Positions 1 through 8,893 of a stretch of DNA of 64,000 nt are shown here, piece after piece. How positions within the stretch are numbered: the first letter of the stretch is position 1; every line of letters starts with the position of its first letter. The stretch comes from Thermoguttaceae bacterium (GTDB lineage Bacteria; Planctomycetota; Planctomycetia; Pirellulales; Thermoguttaceae): contig JAFQXE010000028.1 of the NCBI GenBank assembly GCA_017407125.1, forward strand, positions 90,408 through 154,407. Direction: 5' to 3'. The notes beneath the pieces were generated by a model. It saw only the letters and a list, made by a program, of their open reading frames with translations. It ran no database searches and had not been told where the DNA came from. A program made the translations under genes and the position numbers.

Positions 1-449
1 GAATCGAAATCCATCGGCGCGCTTTGCTCGGTTACAAGCTGTCGATACGTCGACCGGTCAAAGACGCCGCCGTTTAGTCTCCACAGCTGACAGGAAAAGC
101 GGGAATTTTCCGCCGCGCCCATAAAGTACCCGGTCAGAAACTCTGCCGCCGCCTGTTTTTGAGGCGTAATCGCCATCGACCGGGACGCGTCGAGAAGAAT
201 ATCGACGTGGGGCTGAATCTCGTTTTCAAACCGTTTGACAATCAGCCGATCCGTTCTGCCGTAGGCGTTCCAGTCTATGTGACGCAAATCGTCGCCGGGC
301 ACGTAGGCGCGATAGTCCATAAATTCCAGCGACGCGCCCGCGTCTCGACCCAGTTTTTCGCCCCAGCGGCCGTGAGACGTCGTCTGAGAATCAAAGCGTC
401 TCTCCGCGCCCGCGGCAAATCCGGCAGAAAGGTTGTCTATAGAACTCAT
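1..449 (-). CDS. DUF58 domain protein (C-terminal part cut off by window edge)
   Basis: The minus strand reads open from an ATG at 449 to the window edge, 149 codons. Residues 50-60 hold the DUF58 signature VPGDDLRHIDW, followed by an R-rich stretch (GRTDRLIVKRFENE) and a DASRSM motif at 87-92 that resembles the MIDAS start of a von Willebrand A-like fold. This is the N-terminal half of the family. DUF58 proteins usually sit beside a MoxR AAA ATPase and membrane VWA proteins and are thought to form a chaperone-like system; such partners would lie to the left, outside the window. No clear ribosome site precedes the ATG. Family assignment is secure; the function is not known in detail. Confidence 0.88.
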   Translation of the reverse strand, partial: MSSIDNLSAGFAAGAERRFDSQTTSHGRWGEKLGRDAGASLEFMDYRAYVPGDDLRHIDWNAYGRTDRLIVKRFENEIQPHVDILLDASRSMAITPQKQAAAEFLTGYFMGAAENSRFSCQLWRLNGGVFDRSTYRQLVTEQSAPMDFD

Positions 450-502
450 AACGATATTGTAATACAAGTTTAATATATTGCAAGACGGGGGAGCAAGAAT
501 GC

Positions 503-516
503 GTAATTCGTAATTA
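503..516. repeat. Heptad repeat remnant, GTAATTC x2
   Basis: Two 7-base units (GTAATTC, GTAATTA) are followed at once by CGCAAGCG, the tag seen beside other heptad repeats of the window. It lies in the gap between the DUF58 gene and the terminator of the next gene pair. Confidence 0.5.
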
Positions 517-525
517 CGCAAGCGG

Positions 526-559
526 CCAATAAAAATGAGCCAGAAATTCCTGACTCATT
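526..559 (-). terminator. Rho-independent terminator
   Basis: On the minus strand a 10-bp stem with one mismatch (AATGAGTCAG / CTGGCTCATT, 6-base loop, 534-559) runs into TTTTTATT. It lies about 70 bases past the stop of the gene ending at 632 and would end the two-gene transcript that starts near 1856. Confidence 0.6.
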
Positions 560-631
560 ATAGCAAGTATCAAACAGAAACGCCTGAACGTTCACTGCAG
601 TTCTTTAGACTCGCTTTGATCAGGGGGCGTC

Positions 632-1252
632 TTAATCCGAAGCGCCATCGTATTCATCTTGCTGAACGTCGTCCTCAGTTTGCGAATCAGACGACGCATC
701 TTGAACGTCGCTTTCAATTTGAAGAGTTGGCGTTTGATTTGCAGCGTTGTTTTCTAGCTGAGGCGTTGAAGAGACGTTATCCAGACTGGAACCGAGCTGA
801 ACCAACTGAACCGTCGGCTTGGGTGCGGCCTTTGTTCGAATACGAAGTTTGTCTTCCGTCTCATTGCGCAACTCAATCAAGTTTTCGTTTGTCGTTTGAT
901 TCTTGCTGTATACGACAAGAATCAGTAACGCGGAAAGAATGAAAAATATAAAGAGAGCAAAAGCAATCGGATATGACGGATTAGCATACGACATCTCCAT
1001 GTTATGCAATTTCTCTTTATACTCCTCAATCTTGAGCTGATCTGCTTTAATTCTCCCGAGCTCTTCTTCTGAAAGAATTTGATTTTTCTTAAGAACAATC
1101 AGCTCTTCGTTGTATTTTTGCTTCAATTCCTGAAGTTGCTGCCGTTCAACCTGATTATCAGGACGGATGTAGTAATAATCAAGCCCCATTCCCAATAAAC
1201 AACCAATAAACAATAAAACGACAGCGCCCAAAATTAACGATAATCTATTCAT
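632..1252 (-). CDS. Hypothetical two-helix membrane protein with coiled coil
   Basis: 206 residues of unknown function. A first membrane helix spans about residues 5-27 (LILGAVVLLFIGCLLGMGLDY). It is followed by a charged, heptad-like coiled coil (about 33-90, rich in Q, E, K and L), a second helix at about 95-116 (IAFALFIFFILSALLILVV), and an acidic low-complexity tail rich in Q, D and S. The ATG overlaps the end of the upstream gene by 8 bases, so the two are probably translationally coupled. The design, two membrane anchors around a coiled coil, matches its partner and suggests the two proteins interact in the envelope. No catalytic motif is visible. Confidence 0.7.
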   Translation of the reverse strand: MNRLSLILGAVVLLFIGCLLGMGLDYYYIRPDNQVERQQLQELKQKYNEELIVLKKNQILSEEELGRIKADQLKIEEYKEKLHNMEMSYANPSYPIAFALFIFFILSALLILVVYSKNQTTNENLIELRNETEDKLRIRTKAAPKPTVQLVQLGSSLDNVSSTPQLENNAANQTPTLQIESDVQDASSDSQTEDDVQQDEYDGASD

Positions 1253-1856
1253 TTTCTTTCAATTGTTGAATGTTGGAGTTAATGCTTGATAACAACTGGT
1301 TTTTAAGAGTAAAGTATTTCAAAATAACCAGGCTTAAAATTCCAAGCAAAATGATTGAAAATGTGATATATATAATAGCGCACGTCCACAAATAGGTTTT
1401 GTAACGATCTGGAAGCCGATTAATCATGTTTTGCGTCATCTGATCAATCTGACTGCTTTTTTCATAAGCTTGTATCTTCTCAGTCTGTTTGTTAATTTCC
1501 TCTTGCAGTTTGTTGATTTCATCCTGTTTCCAGCTCAGTTCTTCAGCATGGCGCTTTTTCAATCTTTCGATTTCTTCACTTTGGCTTGTCTTACTGTCTT
1601 TATCCTGATCTTCCAACCGTTGATTTAACCTGTCAATTTCTGCTTTGTATTGTTCTTCCAGCTTTTGGATTTCAGCTTTACGATCGTTATCCTTATTAAC
1701 AAGCTCCTCTTTAAGCTTCTCGATCTGGTTTTGAAGGATTTTATTCGTTTCTTTTAATCCGTCTACTGTTTTTGGACCTCTATCACAACTAAGATTGCAT
1801 GATAACGCTATAAATGCAAACAGGAATAAAACGCTGGATGATAACTTGTAATTCAT
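1245..1856 (-). CDS. Hypothetical coiled-coil lipoprotein-like protein
   Basis: 203 residues when started at the ATG at 1856; a longer frame back to 1949 exists but its first 31 residues look like spacer. From this start the N-terminus is a good lipoprotein or Sec signal (MNYKLSSSVLFLFAFIALSC) with lipobox-like LSC. A long, highly charged coiled coil follows (about residues 40-140; E, K, Q, L and R), then a C-terminal membrane helix (LWTCAIIYITFSIILLGIL). It overlaps the next gene by 8 bases, forming a two-gene operon. The function is unknown. Lipid attachment is an inference, since a C-terminal membrane helix after a lipobox is uncommon. Confidence 0.65.
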   Translation of the reverse strand: MNYKLSSSVLFLFAFIALSCNLSCDRGPKTVDGLKETNKILQNQIEKLKEELVNKDNDRKAEIQKLEEQYKAEIDRLNQRLEDQDKDSKTSQSEEIERLKKRHAEELSWKQDEINKLQEEINKQTEKIQAYEKSSQIDQMTQNMINRLPDRYKTYLWTCAIIYITFSIILLGILSLVILKYFTLKNQLLSSINSNIQQLKENE

Positions 1857-2104
1857 TTTAGTGTCTGGCAATGAGAAACATTTGAAACACAATAATAAGG
1901 AGATTATTATAAAAACATTATCTCTCCAAATGTAAATAGAATTATACACCTATTTTAAATCCTGTTCAAGGGGGGAGAGATTTTTGAAGGAGAATGTAGA
2001 TATAATTATCGTTTAGTAAAGAACTCAGCGGCGAAAACGGGATGGTTGCGGAGGAGTATAAGTCTAAAAATTCGGTGGAGTGAAAAGGCAAGAGAACGCC
2101 GGGC

Positions 2105-3025
2105 TTACAACTGAGCGCTATTCCGCAGCGTAACTTTGACAATTTGCGGCGGGGCGAAGAATCGCAGCGGGACGCCGGTCGTGCCGACGCCGTTGGAGGT
2201 AATAATCGCAGTCGTTTTATTGTACGGATAATGCTCGACGTCGACGCGCCCTGACAGGTACGTCCGATTGCGAAGCATGCTGATCGGAGCGTAGAGTCCG
2301 AAAAACGTTATCTGTCCGCCGTGCGAATGTCCCGATAAAACCAGATCGATGCACCGCTGCTGTTCCGGGTCGAAGCGGTCGAACAGGTCAGCAGAATGAG
2401 TCAGCAGAAGAACAAACTCGTCTTCCGTCCGGTCGTTCATTTCGTAATAGGGAAACTGGAGCGGAAAACGTCGATTCCAAACGTACTCCGTCCCGACGAG
2501 GCGAATTCTTTGTCCGTTCTTTTCCAGCCAGACGCCTTTGTCGGTCAGGTTGACAATCCCCCCCTTTTCCTGAAGAATTCCCATGACCTTTTCCATCGTC
2601 AGATGAACGTAATCGTGATTTCCCGGGACGCCGAATTTGCCCAGCGGGGCGGAAAGAGCGTTCATCGACTCCGCCAGGGCTTCGACTTTGTAATACTGTT
2701 TATCAGCGTAGTCGCCGCCGAAAAGAATCAAGTCCGGCTTTTCCTTTTCGGTCAGTTCGACGACTTTACTCCTCAGATCAAACGTTCCCCAGCGTCCCTG
2801 GTGAGTGTCGGTAATAAAGACGATAACCGTTCCGTCGAACTCAGGCGGCAAATCGGGAGAAACGACAGTATACTCTACCGTCCTCAGAGCGCGGGACTCT
2901 ATAAAATGAGCGTATGCGAGAACGCAGAACCCTGTAACAGCGGCAAGCAGAAACAAAATTGCACCTGCCGCCCGCAACCGGGTCGAAAAGAACAGGCGAT
3001 ACAGTCTGCTGGTCAACGTCGGCAT
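2105..3025 (-). CDS. Membrane-anchored calcineurin-like metallophosphoesterase
   Basis: 306 residues from the ATG at 3025. An AGGAG lies 9 bases upstream; a TTG two codons earlier is less likely. An N-terminal membrane helix (about 19-41) anchors the protein with the catalytic domain outside. All dinuclear metal motifs of the family are present: D73-T-H75, GGDYAD (D105), GNHD (136-138), THS, and GHSHGGQ near the C-terminus. The layout matches the YkuE/YaeI group, some of whose members cleave phosphodiester or pyrophosphate bonds in lipids such as UDP-diacylglucosamine. The substrate here cannot be told. It sits 43 bases downstream of the subtilase gene on the same strand, so co-transcription is possible. 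Confidence 0.9.
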   Translation of the reverse strand: MPTLTSRLYRLFFSTRLRAAGAILFLLAAVTGFCVLAYAHFIESRALRTVEYTVVSPDLPPEFDGTVIVFITDTHQGRWGTFDLRSKVVELTEKEKPDLILFGGDYADKQYYKVEALAESMNALSAPLGKFGVPGNHDYVHLTMEKVMGILQEKGGIVNLTDKGVWLEKNGQRIRLVGTEYVWNRRFPLQFPYYEMNDRTEDEFVLLLTHSADLFDRFDPEQQRCIDLVLSGHSHGGQITFFGLYAPISMLRNRTYLSGRVDVEHYPYNKTTAIITSNGVGTTGVPLRFFAPPQIVKVTLRNSAQL

Positions 3026-3068
3026 TCCCAATAACTCCTGTTCTTAAATCGCGAGCGGCTTCCCGCTG

Positions 3069-5546
3069 TTAGTTGAACGAAAGCGAATACCGCGACGACG
3101 TGTATTTTCCGTTGGCATTGTCGGCGAGATATCCCTGCAAGGCGGCGTCGTGAATGGCGACCCGGTCAGCGTCCGTCAGACGTCCAACGCGGCGCATAGC
3201 GAAGTTGGAAATCGTAACAGACCGCGTTCCGTCGGTAAGGGTCGTTCCTGCGCTGGTCGCTGTAACAGTTTCAGAGCTGTTCGTACCGTACAGCGCCGCA
3301 ACGTCGACGCCGGAAGAGCTTGTATCAGACGAAATCGCCTTGACGCTTTGGAACCCGTTAACCGTCGTCTGGTAGCTGGACGAATACATTTTCGTCTGAC
3401 CGACGTCTGCAATGACGTAGTCCGGTTTGGAGGCGTCTTGAGTATCCTTGAGCGTAGCGGTGCAGTACCCGGTTCCCGCGTAGGCGTAGGTATAATAAAA
3501 GCCGGATGCGGAATAGGTCGCAATGTTCGTTTTGAACGTTGACGCGCCCGCCTGAGCGTTGAGCGTTGCCGCGGCGGCGCCGGCGGTGTAACGAACGGAA
3601 TCTTTCCCACCGTTGACGGACTTCAATACAACGTTGTTCAAGCCAACCAGATACGATCTGAACGCAGTTCCGTTATAGGCAAACGCGCTCTCTGTAACGC
3701 TGAACAGATCAGACTCGTCGGTGTCGTAAATAACAGCGGAATTCTGACCGCCCGCCGTTTGTGACACGTTGACTTCTTTCATGCCGGACGCCGTCCACGT
3801 ATTGACGCCGGTCGTCCACGTCGCCGTCTTGGCTTTGAGGTTCAGGTCGAGATTGTCCGCGCCGGTGGAATCGTAAAACGCGACGGAGTCGGCGGCGTCC
3901 GCCTTGATTGTAGTCGTCTGAGCGCCAAACGCCTTGACCACGTACCCGCTGCCGTTGATAAGCGTGTATTCCTGATAACAGCGAATCGAATCAGTTCCCG
4001 ACGAGGCGATAAATTCAAACGTATCCGCGCCAGCGCCGAGGTTGCACTGAACCGAATTGATTGTCCCAAAGGAATACGTAAACGTACTGCCGTTGAACGT
4101 GAATTTCCACTGAGAACCCGATGCGTCTACTTTCAGCGAGTCCGCCCCGGACGTTCCCGTAAAGAGAATCTTCGTTCCGGAAACCGTTACGCCGTCAGGC
4201 AGATTCGCTCGACTGGACGTCTGCTGAACGTTCGTATTGGTCGACGTATTTGTATTGGTATTGGTCGACGTATTTGTGTTGGTATTCGTTTTGGTATTGC
4301 TTGTCTTGTTGGTATTCGTACTGGTAGACGTATTTGTATTGGTCTGAGTACTCGTGTTCGTCGGCTTATTTGTGTTGGTATTGGTATTTGTGTTGGTCGA
4401 CGTATTAGTATTGGTTTGAGTATTCGTGTTACTCGCAGTCGTTTGGGCGTCAAGGGAATAGATGTACTCAACCGCTTTGGCGACGTTGATTCGGCTGTAG
4501 GTTTGCCGGGTTGCCGCGTCATAGACTTTGTCCGCTGTCGACGTCATGACGGAATAGATATCCTGCTGTGTAACAGACGTGTAGCCCATGTTGGCGTACG
4601 CCTCCCTCAGCAAGCAGGAAACGCCGGTAATGACGGGCGTCGCCATGCTGGTGCCGGTCATGCGGGTAAAGTCGTCGCTGCGATTGTTGTTGTTGCCCAG
4701 GATGTCGGGAACGGAAGAATAAATCCCGTATCCAGGGGCGAAAATCGTGTTGGAGTCACGCTGAGAGTACGTTGCGATGTCGCCGTCGCCGTCAACCGCG
4801 CCAACGGAAACCGTGTACTGACTGCACGCCGGATACGCAACGCCCGCCGTCGGGTAGTCTTTGTAGTCGTTCCCGGCGGCAACGCTGATAAATACTCCGG
4901 AATTATAGAGCGATTCCAGCTCGTCGTCCAGAATTTTCCAGTCCGTTGCGTTGGAATTGCTCGAAACGGATCCGACCGACAGGTTGACCGCTGTAATCGG
5001 GTTGTCGAACGAATTGAGGTTGGCGTCAATCCATTGCAGAGCCTGTTCAATCAGTTCAAACGAGCCGACGCCGTTGTCGTCAAAGACGCGCAGAATAACC
5101 AGATCCACGCCGGGCGCAACGCCGGTGTACTTTGTTGTAGATCCCGCTAAAATGCCAGCTAAATGCGTCCCGTGACCGCCGTAAGAAGAATCGTCTGACG
5201 GGTTAGAGTCGTTCTCTGCAAAGTCCCATCCGCCGACAATCTGTCCAGAACGAAACGCCGCGTGATCAGCCGTAATCCCGGAATCGACGATGACAACCGT
5301 CTGACCGGCTCCGGACAGTCCGTATTCCTGCTGCACTTCCGTCAGTCCGATTAAATCGTCCACGACGGAATTGTATTTCATCACGCCGGACTTCGCGTAC
5401 GACGTGTAACTGTAATCGCTTTCCAGACCGGACAGGTCAACGGGTTGCGTGACGCTGAGCATCCGGCGCGATTCCAGCCCCTCAATGCGCAGTGTCCTAT
5501 ACCGCCCTGCCGCGCGTCTGGCGCGGGCGCTTTCATTTCTACTCAT
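3069..5546 (-). CDS. Secreted S8 subtilisin-like protease with planctomycete sorting motif
   Basis: 825 residues. The N-terminus carries the planctomycete-type export motif TLRIEGLESRRMLSV (about 18-32) instead of a classical signal peptide. The S8 catalytic residues are all visible: D88 in VVIVDSG, H125 in GGHGTH, N226 in SVAAGND and S300 in GTSMATP. Residues 372-440 form a Thr/Asn-rich linker (TNTNTS repeats). About 375 residues of beta-rich sequence follow, with Asx-rich turns (GTSGADSLKVD, GAGADTFEF) resembling hemolysin-type calcium-binding or other cell-surface repeats. It is probably an extracellular or surface protease with a flexible stalk. No dockerin or PEP-CTERM tail is seen. The start ATG is clear, although no strong ribosome site precedes it. 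Confidence 0.9.
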   Translation of the reverse strand: MSRNESARARRAAGRYRTLRIEGLESRRMLSVTQPVDLSGLESDYSYTSYAKSGVMKYNSVVDDLIGLTEVQQEYGLSGAGQTVVIVDSGITADHAAFRSGQIVGGWDFAENDSNPSDDSSYGGHGTHLAGILAGSTTKYTGVAPGVDLVILRVFDDNGVGSFELIEQALQWIDANLNSFDNPITAVNLSVGSVSSNSNATDWKILDDELESLYNSGVFISVAAGNDYKDYPTAGVAYPACSQYTVSVGAVDGDGDIATYSQRDSNTIFAPGYGIYSSVPDILGNNNNRSDDFTRMTGTSMATPVITGVSCLLREAYANMGYTSVTQQDIYSVMTSTADKVYDAATRQTYSRINVAKAVEYIYSLDAQTTASNTNTQTNTNTSTNTNTNTNTNKPTNTSTQTNTNTSTSTNTNKTSNTKTNTNTNTSTNTNTNTSTNTNVQQTSSRANLPDGVTVSGTKILFTGTSGADSLKVDASGSQWKFTFNGSTFTYSFGTINSVQCNLGAGADTFEFIASSGTDSIRCYQEYTLINGSGYVVKAFGAQTTTIKADAADSVAFYDSTGADNLDLNLKAKTATWTTGVNTWTASGMKEVNVSQTAGGQNSAVIYDTDESDLFSVTESAFAYNGTAFRSYLVGLNNVVLKSVNGGKDSVRYTAGAAAATLNAQAGASTFKTNIATYSASGFYYTYAYAGTGYCTATLKDTQDASKPDYVIADVGQTKMYSSSYQTTVNGFQSVKAISSDTSSSGVDVAALYGTNSSETVTATSAGTTLTDGTRSVTISNFAMRRVGRLTDADRVAIHDAALQGYLADNANGKYTSSRYSLSFN
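4205..4435 (-). repeat. Codon-level Thr/Asn repeat tract in the subtilase
   Basis: A degenerate six-base repeat (AAYACN on the coding strand) encodes the TNTN linker of the protease. Units are interrupted by S, K and P codons, and tracts of TNTNTSTNTN recur. Such tracts are prone to slippage and length change. It separates the protease domain from the beta-rich C-terminal part. Confidence 0.8.
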
Positions 5547-6013
5547 GGTGCCTACTCAATGCTGCTGAAAAGAAAAGCTGAAGTCTTTGCCATTCTCGGA
5601 CGATATATCCAAGTGAAGGCAAAATGATTCTCAAATCTTAAAATCATGGTGTTGTCTCGGAGCTATCGATACAATCGATATAACCGGACTTTTCAGGCGT
5701 GACAGTTCTGCGGGTTAATCCACATATACGGTTCATGCCAGTAAATCCAGATATAACGATTATACCAATCGCAACAATTTTAATTATACACTAAATTGGA
5801 ATCTTGTCATGTTCCAATTACGAATTTGGAAAATATTTTCCCGTTTTTTTATTTAAGCGGTCGGTTTGGACCGATTATGCAAAATATAACGATTGTATCG
5901 ATTTTAACGATTACGATTTTTTGACAAAAAAATCCCCGTCTTGTTTTTCAAACAAAAACAGGAATCTTTTCAGAATGCGGCGCTATCTAAATTATAATCA
6001 CCGCTGACATTTT
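5547..6013. other. Gene-free stretch upstream of the subtilase
   Basis: AT-rich spacer of about 470 bases. It holds the promoter region of the subtilase (minus strand) and the transcript end of the gene stopping at 6014. The word TAACGATT recurs here (5754, 5886, 5905) and in other intergenic regions. A weak stem around 5938-5972 is followed on the minus strand by a T7 run and may be the terminator of the gene ending at 6014. A short open frame in the middle has no ribosome site and no protein-like composition. Confidence 0.5.
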
Positions 6014-7081
6014 TTATTGCTGTCTAACAATCAGAATTAGCGTTTCTACGCGATCTCCGCCCAAAGCGGATAATCCGGGAACGTTGTTGCGTTCCGGAAT
6101 GGGCGAAGGCGTAATCCCTACAGAAATCAGCAGAGCTCTGTCTGCCGCCCACATGAAACGTTCCTGAAATCGGAACTGGTCAATACGGGGCGTTTGTATC
6201 TTAAATGAACCCGAACGACCGGACGGCGTCGGGAAATTGACGTCGTAAACCCGTTCGAGGTTATCGATATGAACCTGAACCAGAGCGTCGACGATGCGGT
6301 CGTCGCCCGTTACCAACGGCGTGAATTCCAGCTTGCACCCGGATTCTACCAAGCCGGTGGCAGTGCGAAATCCGCCGCCGTTGGGATCCGGATAAACGCC
6401 TCGAACGTATTGCCGCGGGTGAGTCAGATTAACTGTAATCGGCTGACCGTTATGTACAGTCGCAACAGGCGAATTGACCTGCTGCAAGCCGTATCTCTCC
6501 TGAAAAATGCGAATTAGATTGGGAACGTCAGAGGCGTTGAGAATCCAGGCGGACGATCCTGGGCTTTGCGTTTCCGCCGCCCGCATAAAAGAAGCCGTCT
6601 GAGCGCGCCAGGCGGGGCTGTTGACCGTCATGACGCGGAACTGCCACGTAATCGTTCTGTTTCCAGAAAAAATGTATTGATTGACTATCGCCTCAACCTG
6701 CTCCTGAATTTCCGGAGTGTGATAAACGCGAACGACGTCCGGTTTAACAATGAGCATGCCCGGCGTTTCTCCGCACCAGACGTTATGCCCCGTCTGACGC
6801 AAAATCGCGTCGAGAATCGCCTGTTCCGGCCGGCTGGTATTGGTAACGCCCTGCGTGTACGCGCTGATATTGTAGCTTTTCCAGATCTGTCCCTGTTCGG
6901 GAAACTGCGCTGTCGCCAGCGGCGCAAACAGGACAAGAATAACAATCGACAGGAAGAAAGACAATAATGTAACACGCCTAAACGGCTTTGAATTTCGGAT
7001 TGAATGAGAAATCCGGAATGGACGCAAGAGTTCTGTAAACGACGATTCCATTCTCTTGCTTTTCGCTTCCTGCGCGTTCAT
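6014..7081 (-). CDS. Hypothetical secreted protein with secretin/STN-like N-terminal region
   Basis: 355 residues, with start supported by AGGAG 7 bases before the ATG. The N-terminus has about 35 extra residues, then a hydrophobic signal (about 37-58) ending in ATAQ. The mature start (SAYTQGVTNTSRPEQAILDAILRQTG, then LIVKPDVVRVYHTPEIQEQVEAIVNQY) reads like the short STN/secretin-type domains in which a residue is projected onto 'days' of a beta-alpha fold. A second part contains typical beta-strand segments (ITVNLTHPRQYVRG, CKLEFTPLVTGDDRIVDALVQVHID) like the conserved secretin core. It is too short to be a full secretin and has no obvious pore segment. Probably a planctomycete periplasmic protein; role unknown. 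Confidence 0.65.
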   Translation of the reverse strand: MNAQEAKSKRMESSFTELLRPFRISHSIRNSKPFRRVTLLSFFLSIVILVLFAPLATAQFPEQGQIWKSYNISAYTQGVTNTSRPEQAILDAILRQTGHNVWCGETPGMLIVKPDVVRVYHTPEIQEQVEAIVNQYIFSGNRTITWQFRVMTVNSPAWRAQTASFMRAAETQSPGSSAWILNASDVPNLIRIFQERYGLQQVNSPVATVHNGQPITVNLTHPRQYVRGVYPDPNGGGFRTATGLVESGCKLEFTPLVTGDDRIVDALVQVHIDNLERVYDVNFPTPSGRSGSFKIQTPRIDQFRFQERFMWAADRALLISVGITPSPIPERNNVPGLSALGGDRVETLILIVRQQ

Positions 7082-7097
7082 AATCTTTCTCCTGAAG

Positions 7098-7475
7098 TTA
7101 TGGTCCGAACTCCTGCCGGTATCCCAAAGAACGGATGACCGTCAGCAGTTCTTCATGACTGATAAACCGGCGATGAAAATGGATTTTATAGGCGTCAATC
7201 GCCAAAGCCAGCTCCCGGGCTTCCGGAGACAGATCCGCGTACGAATCGACAAACTGCCGGCGTTCAACGCGAGCCGAATCCTCTTTGTCCTGCGTTCTGC
7301 CTGTTACAGACGAACCGTCTGACGAATCCTCTGTCAGTTCTCCGGGCGGAATCCTGTTTTCGTGCTTTTTCTGCCTGTCCCGCCGTTCCCAATACGCGAT
7401 TCGGGACGGTTTGACGTTTTCGCTTGAACCGGGATAATGAGCCGGTTTCGGACGGCGCGACGCTTTTTTATCCAT
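7098..7475 (-). CDS. Conserved small hypothetical protein
   Basis: 125 residues from the ATG at 7475, with AGAGGT just upstream; a longer frame to 7556 starts without a signal and is less likely. The first two thirds are basic and polar (K, R, P, S, E; likely disordered). The last 50 residues (LSPEARELALAIDAYKIHFH, then RRFISHEELLTVIRSLGY) form a predicted helical domain of a type that recurs in small planctomycete proteins. The helix-turn-helix-like spacing in the tail leaves nucleic-acid binding possible, but nothing proves it. It lies 16 bases upstream of the secreted protein gene on the same strand and may be its operon partner. Confidence 0.6.
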   Translation of the reverse strand: MDKKASRRPKPAHYPGSSENVKPSRIAYWERRDRQKKHENRIPPGELTEDSSDGSSVTGRTQDKEDSARVERRQFVDSYADLSPEARELALAIDAYKIHFHRRFISHEELLTVIRSLGYRQEFGP

Positions 7476-7624
7476 GACGACCTCTTGACATTGAAAAATG
7501 AGGGAAGTATAAACGAAACTCGCTTCTCGCAACTTCATTATACCCGCCCAAGTCAAGGGTAGTCGGCGGGAGTATAGGGATTTTTCTCAAACCCGTCAAG
7601 AGAGATTCTGAAAAGTTAGGAATG

Positions 7625-7645
7625 AGGAGGGAGGAGGGAGGAGTT
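7625..7645. repeat. Heptad repeat AGGAGGG x3
   Basis: Three tandem 7-base units (AGGAGGG, AGGAGGG, AGGAGTT) are followed immediately by GCGCAAGCG, the tag that accompanies other heptad runs in this window. It lies upstream of the tgt promoter. Confidence 0.7.
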
Positions 7646-7678
7646 GCGCAAGCGATGCTCGTTGATTAGCGCGACGCC

Positions 7679-7706
7679 TTGACAAAAAACCGTATTAATA
7701 TATATT
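7679..7706 (+). promoter_or_regulatory. Sigma-70 type promoter of tgt (leaderless)
   Basis: A perfect -35 TTGACA (7679-7684), a 16-base spacer and TATATT (7701-7706). The start codon ATG lies at 7714, only 7 bases after the -10 box, so the predicted transcription start is at or next to the ATG. No Shine-Dalgarno can fit, which agrees with a leaderless mRNA. Confidence 0.6.
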
Positions 7707-7713
7707 CTACAGC

Positions 7714-8841
7714 ATGAATCCTAACTTTAACTTTGATATTTTAGCAGTCGATCACAACAGCCGGGCAAGACGCGGCGCGTTCCATACCCCGCACGGTGTC
7801 GTTCAGACGCCGGCGTTCATGCCGATCGGGACGGTCGGGTCCGTCAAGGGAATCGAAATCAGCCAGCTCGAAGCAACCGGATCCCAGATGATTCTCGGGA
7901 ACACGTACCATCTGTCGCTGCGTCCCGGCGAAGAAATCGTCGCCAAACTCGGTGGACTCCACAAATTCTGCGGCTGGAACGGTCCGATTCTCACCGACAG
8001 CGGGGGATTTCAAATATTCTCTCTGGCAAAACTGCTCAAAATCAAAGAGGAAGGGGCGAATTTCCGGTCGCATATTGACGGGCGGCTGCTGTCGCTGACC
8101 CCGGAACGCTCGGTTCAGATTCAGGAAGCGCTCGGGTCGGACGTTGCCATGGTTCTCGACCACGTCGTTGGGCTGCCCAATACAGACAAGGTCATTCGCG
8201 ACGCTTTTGAGCGTACTCTCCGCTGGGCGAAACGCTGTCGAGACGCCCATACCCGGGAAGATCAGGCGCAGTTTGGAATCGTTCAAGGCGGGCTTTCTCG
8301 AGAAATGCGCGTCGAATCCGCTCAAAAGCTGGCGGAAATCGGCTTTGAAGGCTACGCTATCGGTGGTCTGAGCGTCGGAGAGCCGCCGGAAGACATGTAC
8401 AGAACGATTGATTTTACCGAACCCGCCATGCCGACAGATCGGCCGCGATACCTGATGGGCGTCGGGACGCCGCGCGATTTAATCGAATGCATCCACCGGG
8501 GCGTCGACCTGTTCGACTGCGTCATGCCGACGCGCAACGGCCGCAACGCGTTCGCCTTTACAGACAACGGCCCAATGAGAATGCGTAACGCTCAGTATAT
8601 AGAAGACCCGCGCCCGATCGACGAAACCTGCCCATGCCCGGCGTGCAAACGGAGCCGAGCGTACATCCGGCACCTGTTCGCCGCAGACGAAATGCTCGGT
8701 CCGATTCTGCTGTCGATTCACAACATCACGTACTACCAGAGACTTGTCAGCCGCGCCCGAGACGCCATCGTCAACGGAACGTGGAACGAATTCCGCAAAG
8801 AACGCCTGGCAGGCTGGGGGGTAGAGCCGTTCGAAGAGTAA
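7714..8841 (+). CDS. tgt: tRNA-guanine transglycosylase (queuine/preQ1 tRNA-ribosyltransferase)
   Basis: 375 residues, the usual length of bacterial TGT. It swaps guanine 34 for preQ1 in tRNAs with GUN anticodons, a step to queuosine. The catalytic residues are visible: general-base D95 in LTDSGGFQ and nucleophile D268 in GVDLFDCV, followed by the RNA-binding MPTRNGRNA segment. Base-recognition motifs GIVQGG (188-193) and [11 protein letters not shown] (213-223) are intact. The zinc site is C306, C308, C311 and H336. It stands alone, with no queA or yajC neighbour in view. The start codon fits the promoter at 7679-7706. Annotation is secure. Confidence 0.98.
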   Translation: MNPNFNFDILAVDHNSRARRGAFHTPHGVVQTPAFMPIGTVGSVKGIEISQLEATGSQMILGNTYHLSLRPGEEIVAKLGGLHKFCGWNGPILTDSGGFQIFSLAKLLKIKEEGANFRSHIDGRLLSLTPERSVQIQEALGSDVAMVLDHVVGLPNTDKVIRDAFERTLRWAKRCRDAHTREDQAQFGIVQGGLSREMRVESAQKLAEIGFEGYAIGGLSVGEPPEDMYRTIDFTEPAMPTDRPRYLMGVGTPRDLIECIHRGVDLFDCVMPTRNGRNAFAFTDNGPMRMRNAQYIEDPRPIDETCPCPACKRSRAYIRHLFAADEMLGPILLSIHNITYYQRLVSRARDAIVNGTWNEFRKERLAGWGVEPFEE

Positions 8842-8846
8842 TTATC

Positions 8847-8881
8847 AATTAGCAATTTGCAATTAGAAATTAGAAATTGCG
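8847..8881. repeat. Heptad repeat AATTAGC-type x5
   Basis: Five units with exact 7-base spacing: AATTAGC, AATTTGC, AATTAGA, AATTAGA, AATTGCG. They begin 5 bases after the tgt stop codon and supply the stem of its likely terminator. Confidence 0.75.
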
Positions 8882-8886
8882 TTTTT
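8852..8886 (+). terminator. Terminator of tgt built from heptad units
   Basis: GCAATTT (8852-8858) pairs with AAATTGC (8874-8880) across a 15-base loop, and GTTTTT follows. The stem is AT-rich, so strength is uncertain, but position and U-run fit termination just after tgt. Confidence 0.45.
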
Positions 8887-8893
8887 GCCATCA

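Noticed and set aside
1857..1949. Longer start of the coiled-coil lipoprotein
   Set aside because: The extra 31 residues place a hydrophobic stretch before a complete lipoprotein signal, and codon usage resembles the spacer.
4205..4435. Microsatellite or CRISPR-like array
   Set aside because: The short repeats stay in frame and encode the Thr/Asn linker of the subtilase.
5804..6007. 67-codon open frame in the spacer after the secreted protein gene
   Set aside because: AT-driven, rich in N, Y and K, no ribosome site and no hydrophobic or domain pattern.
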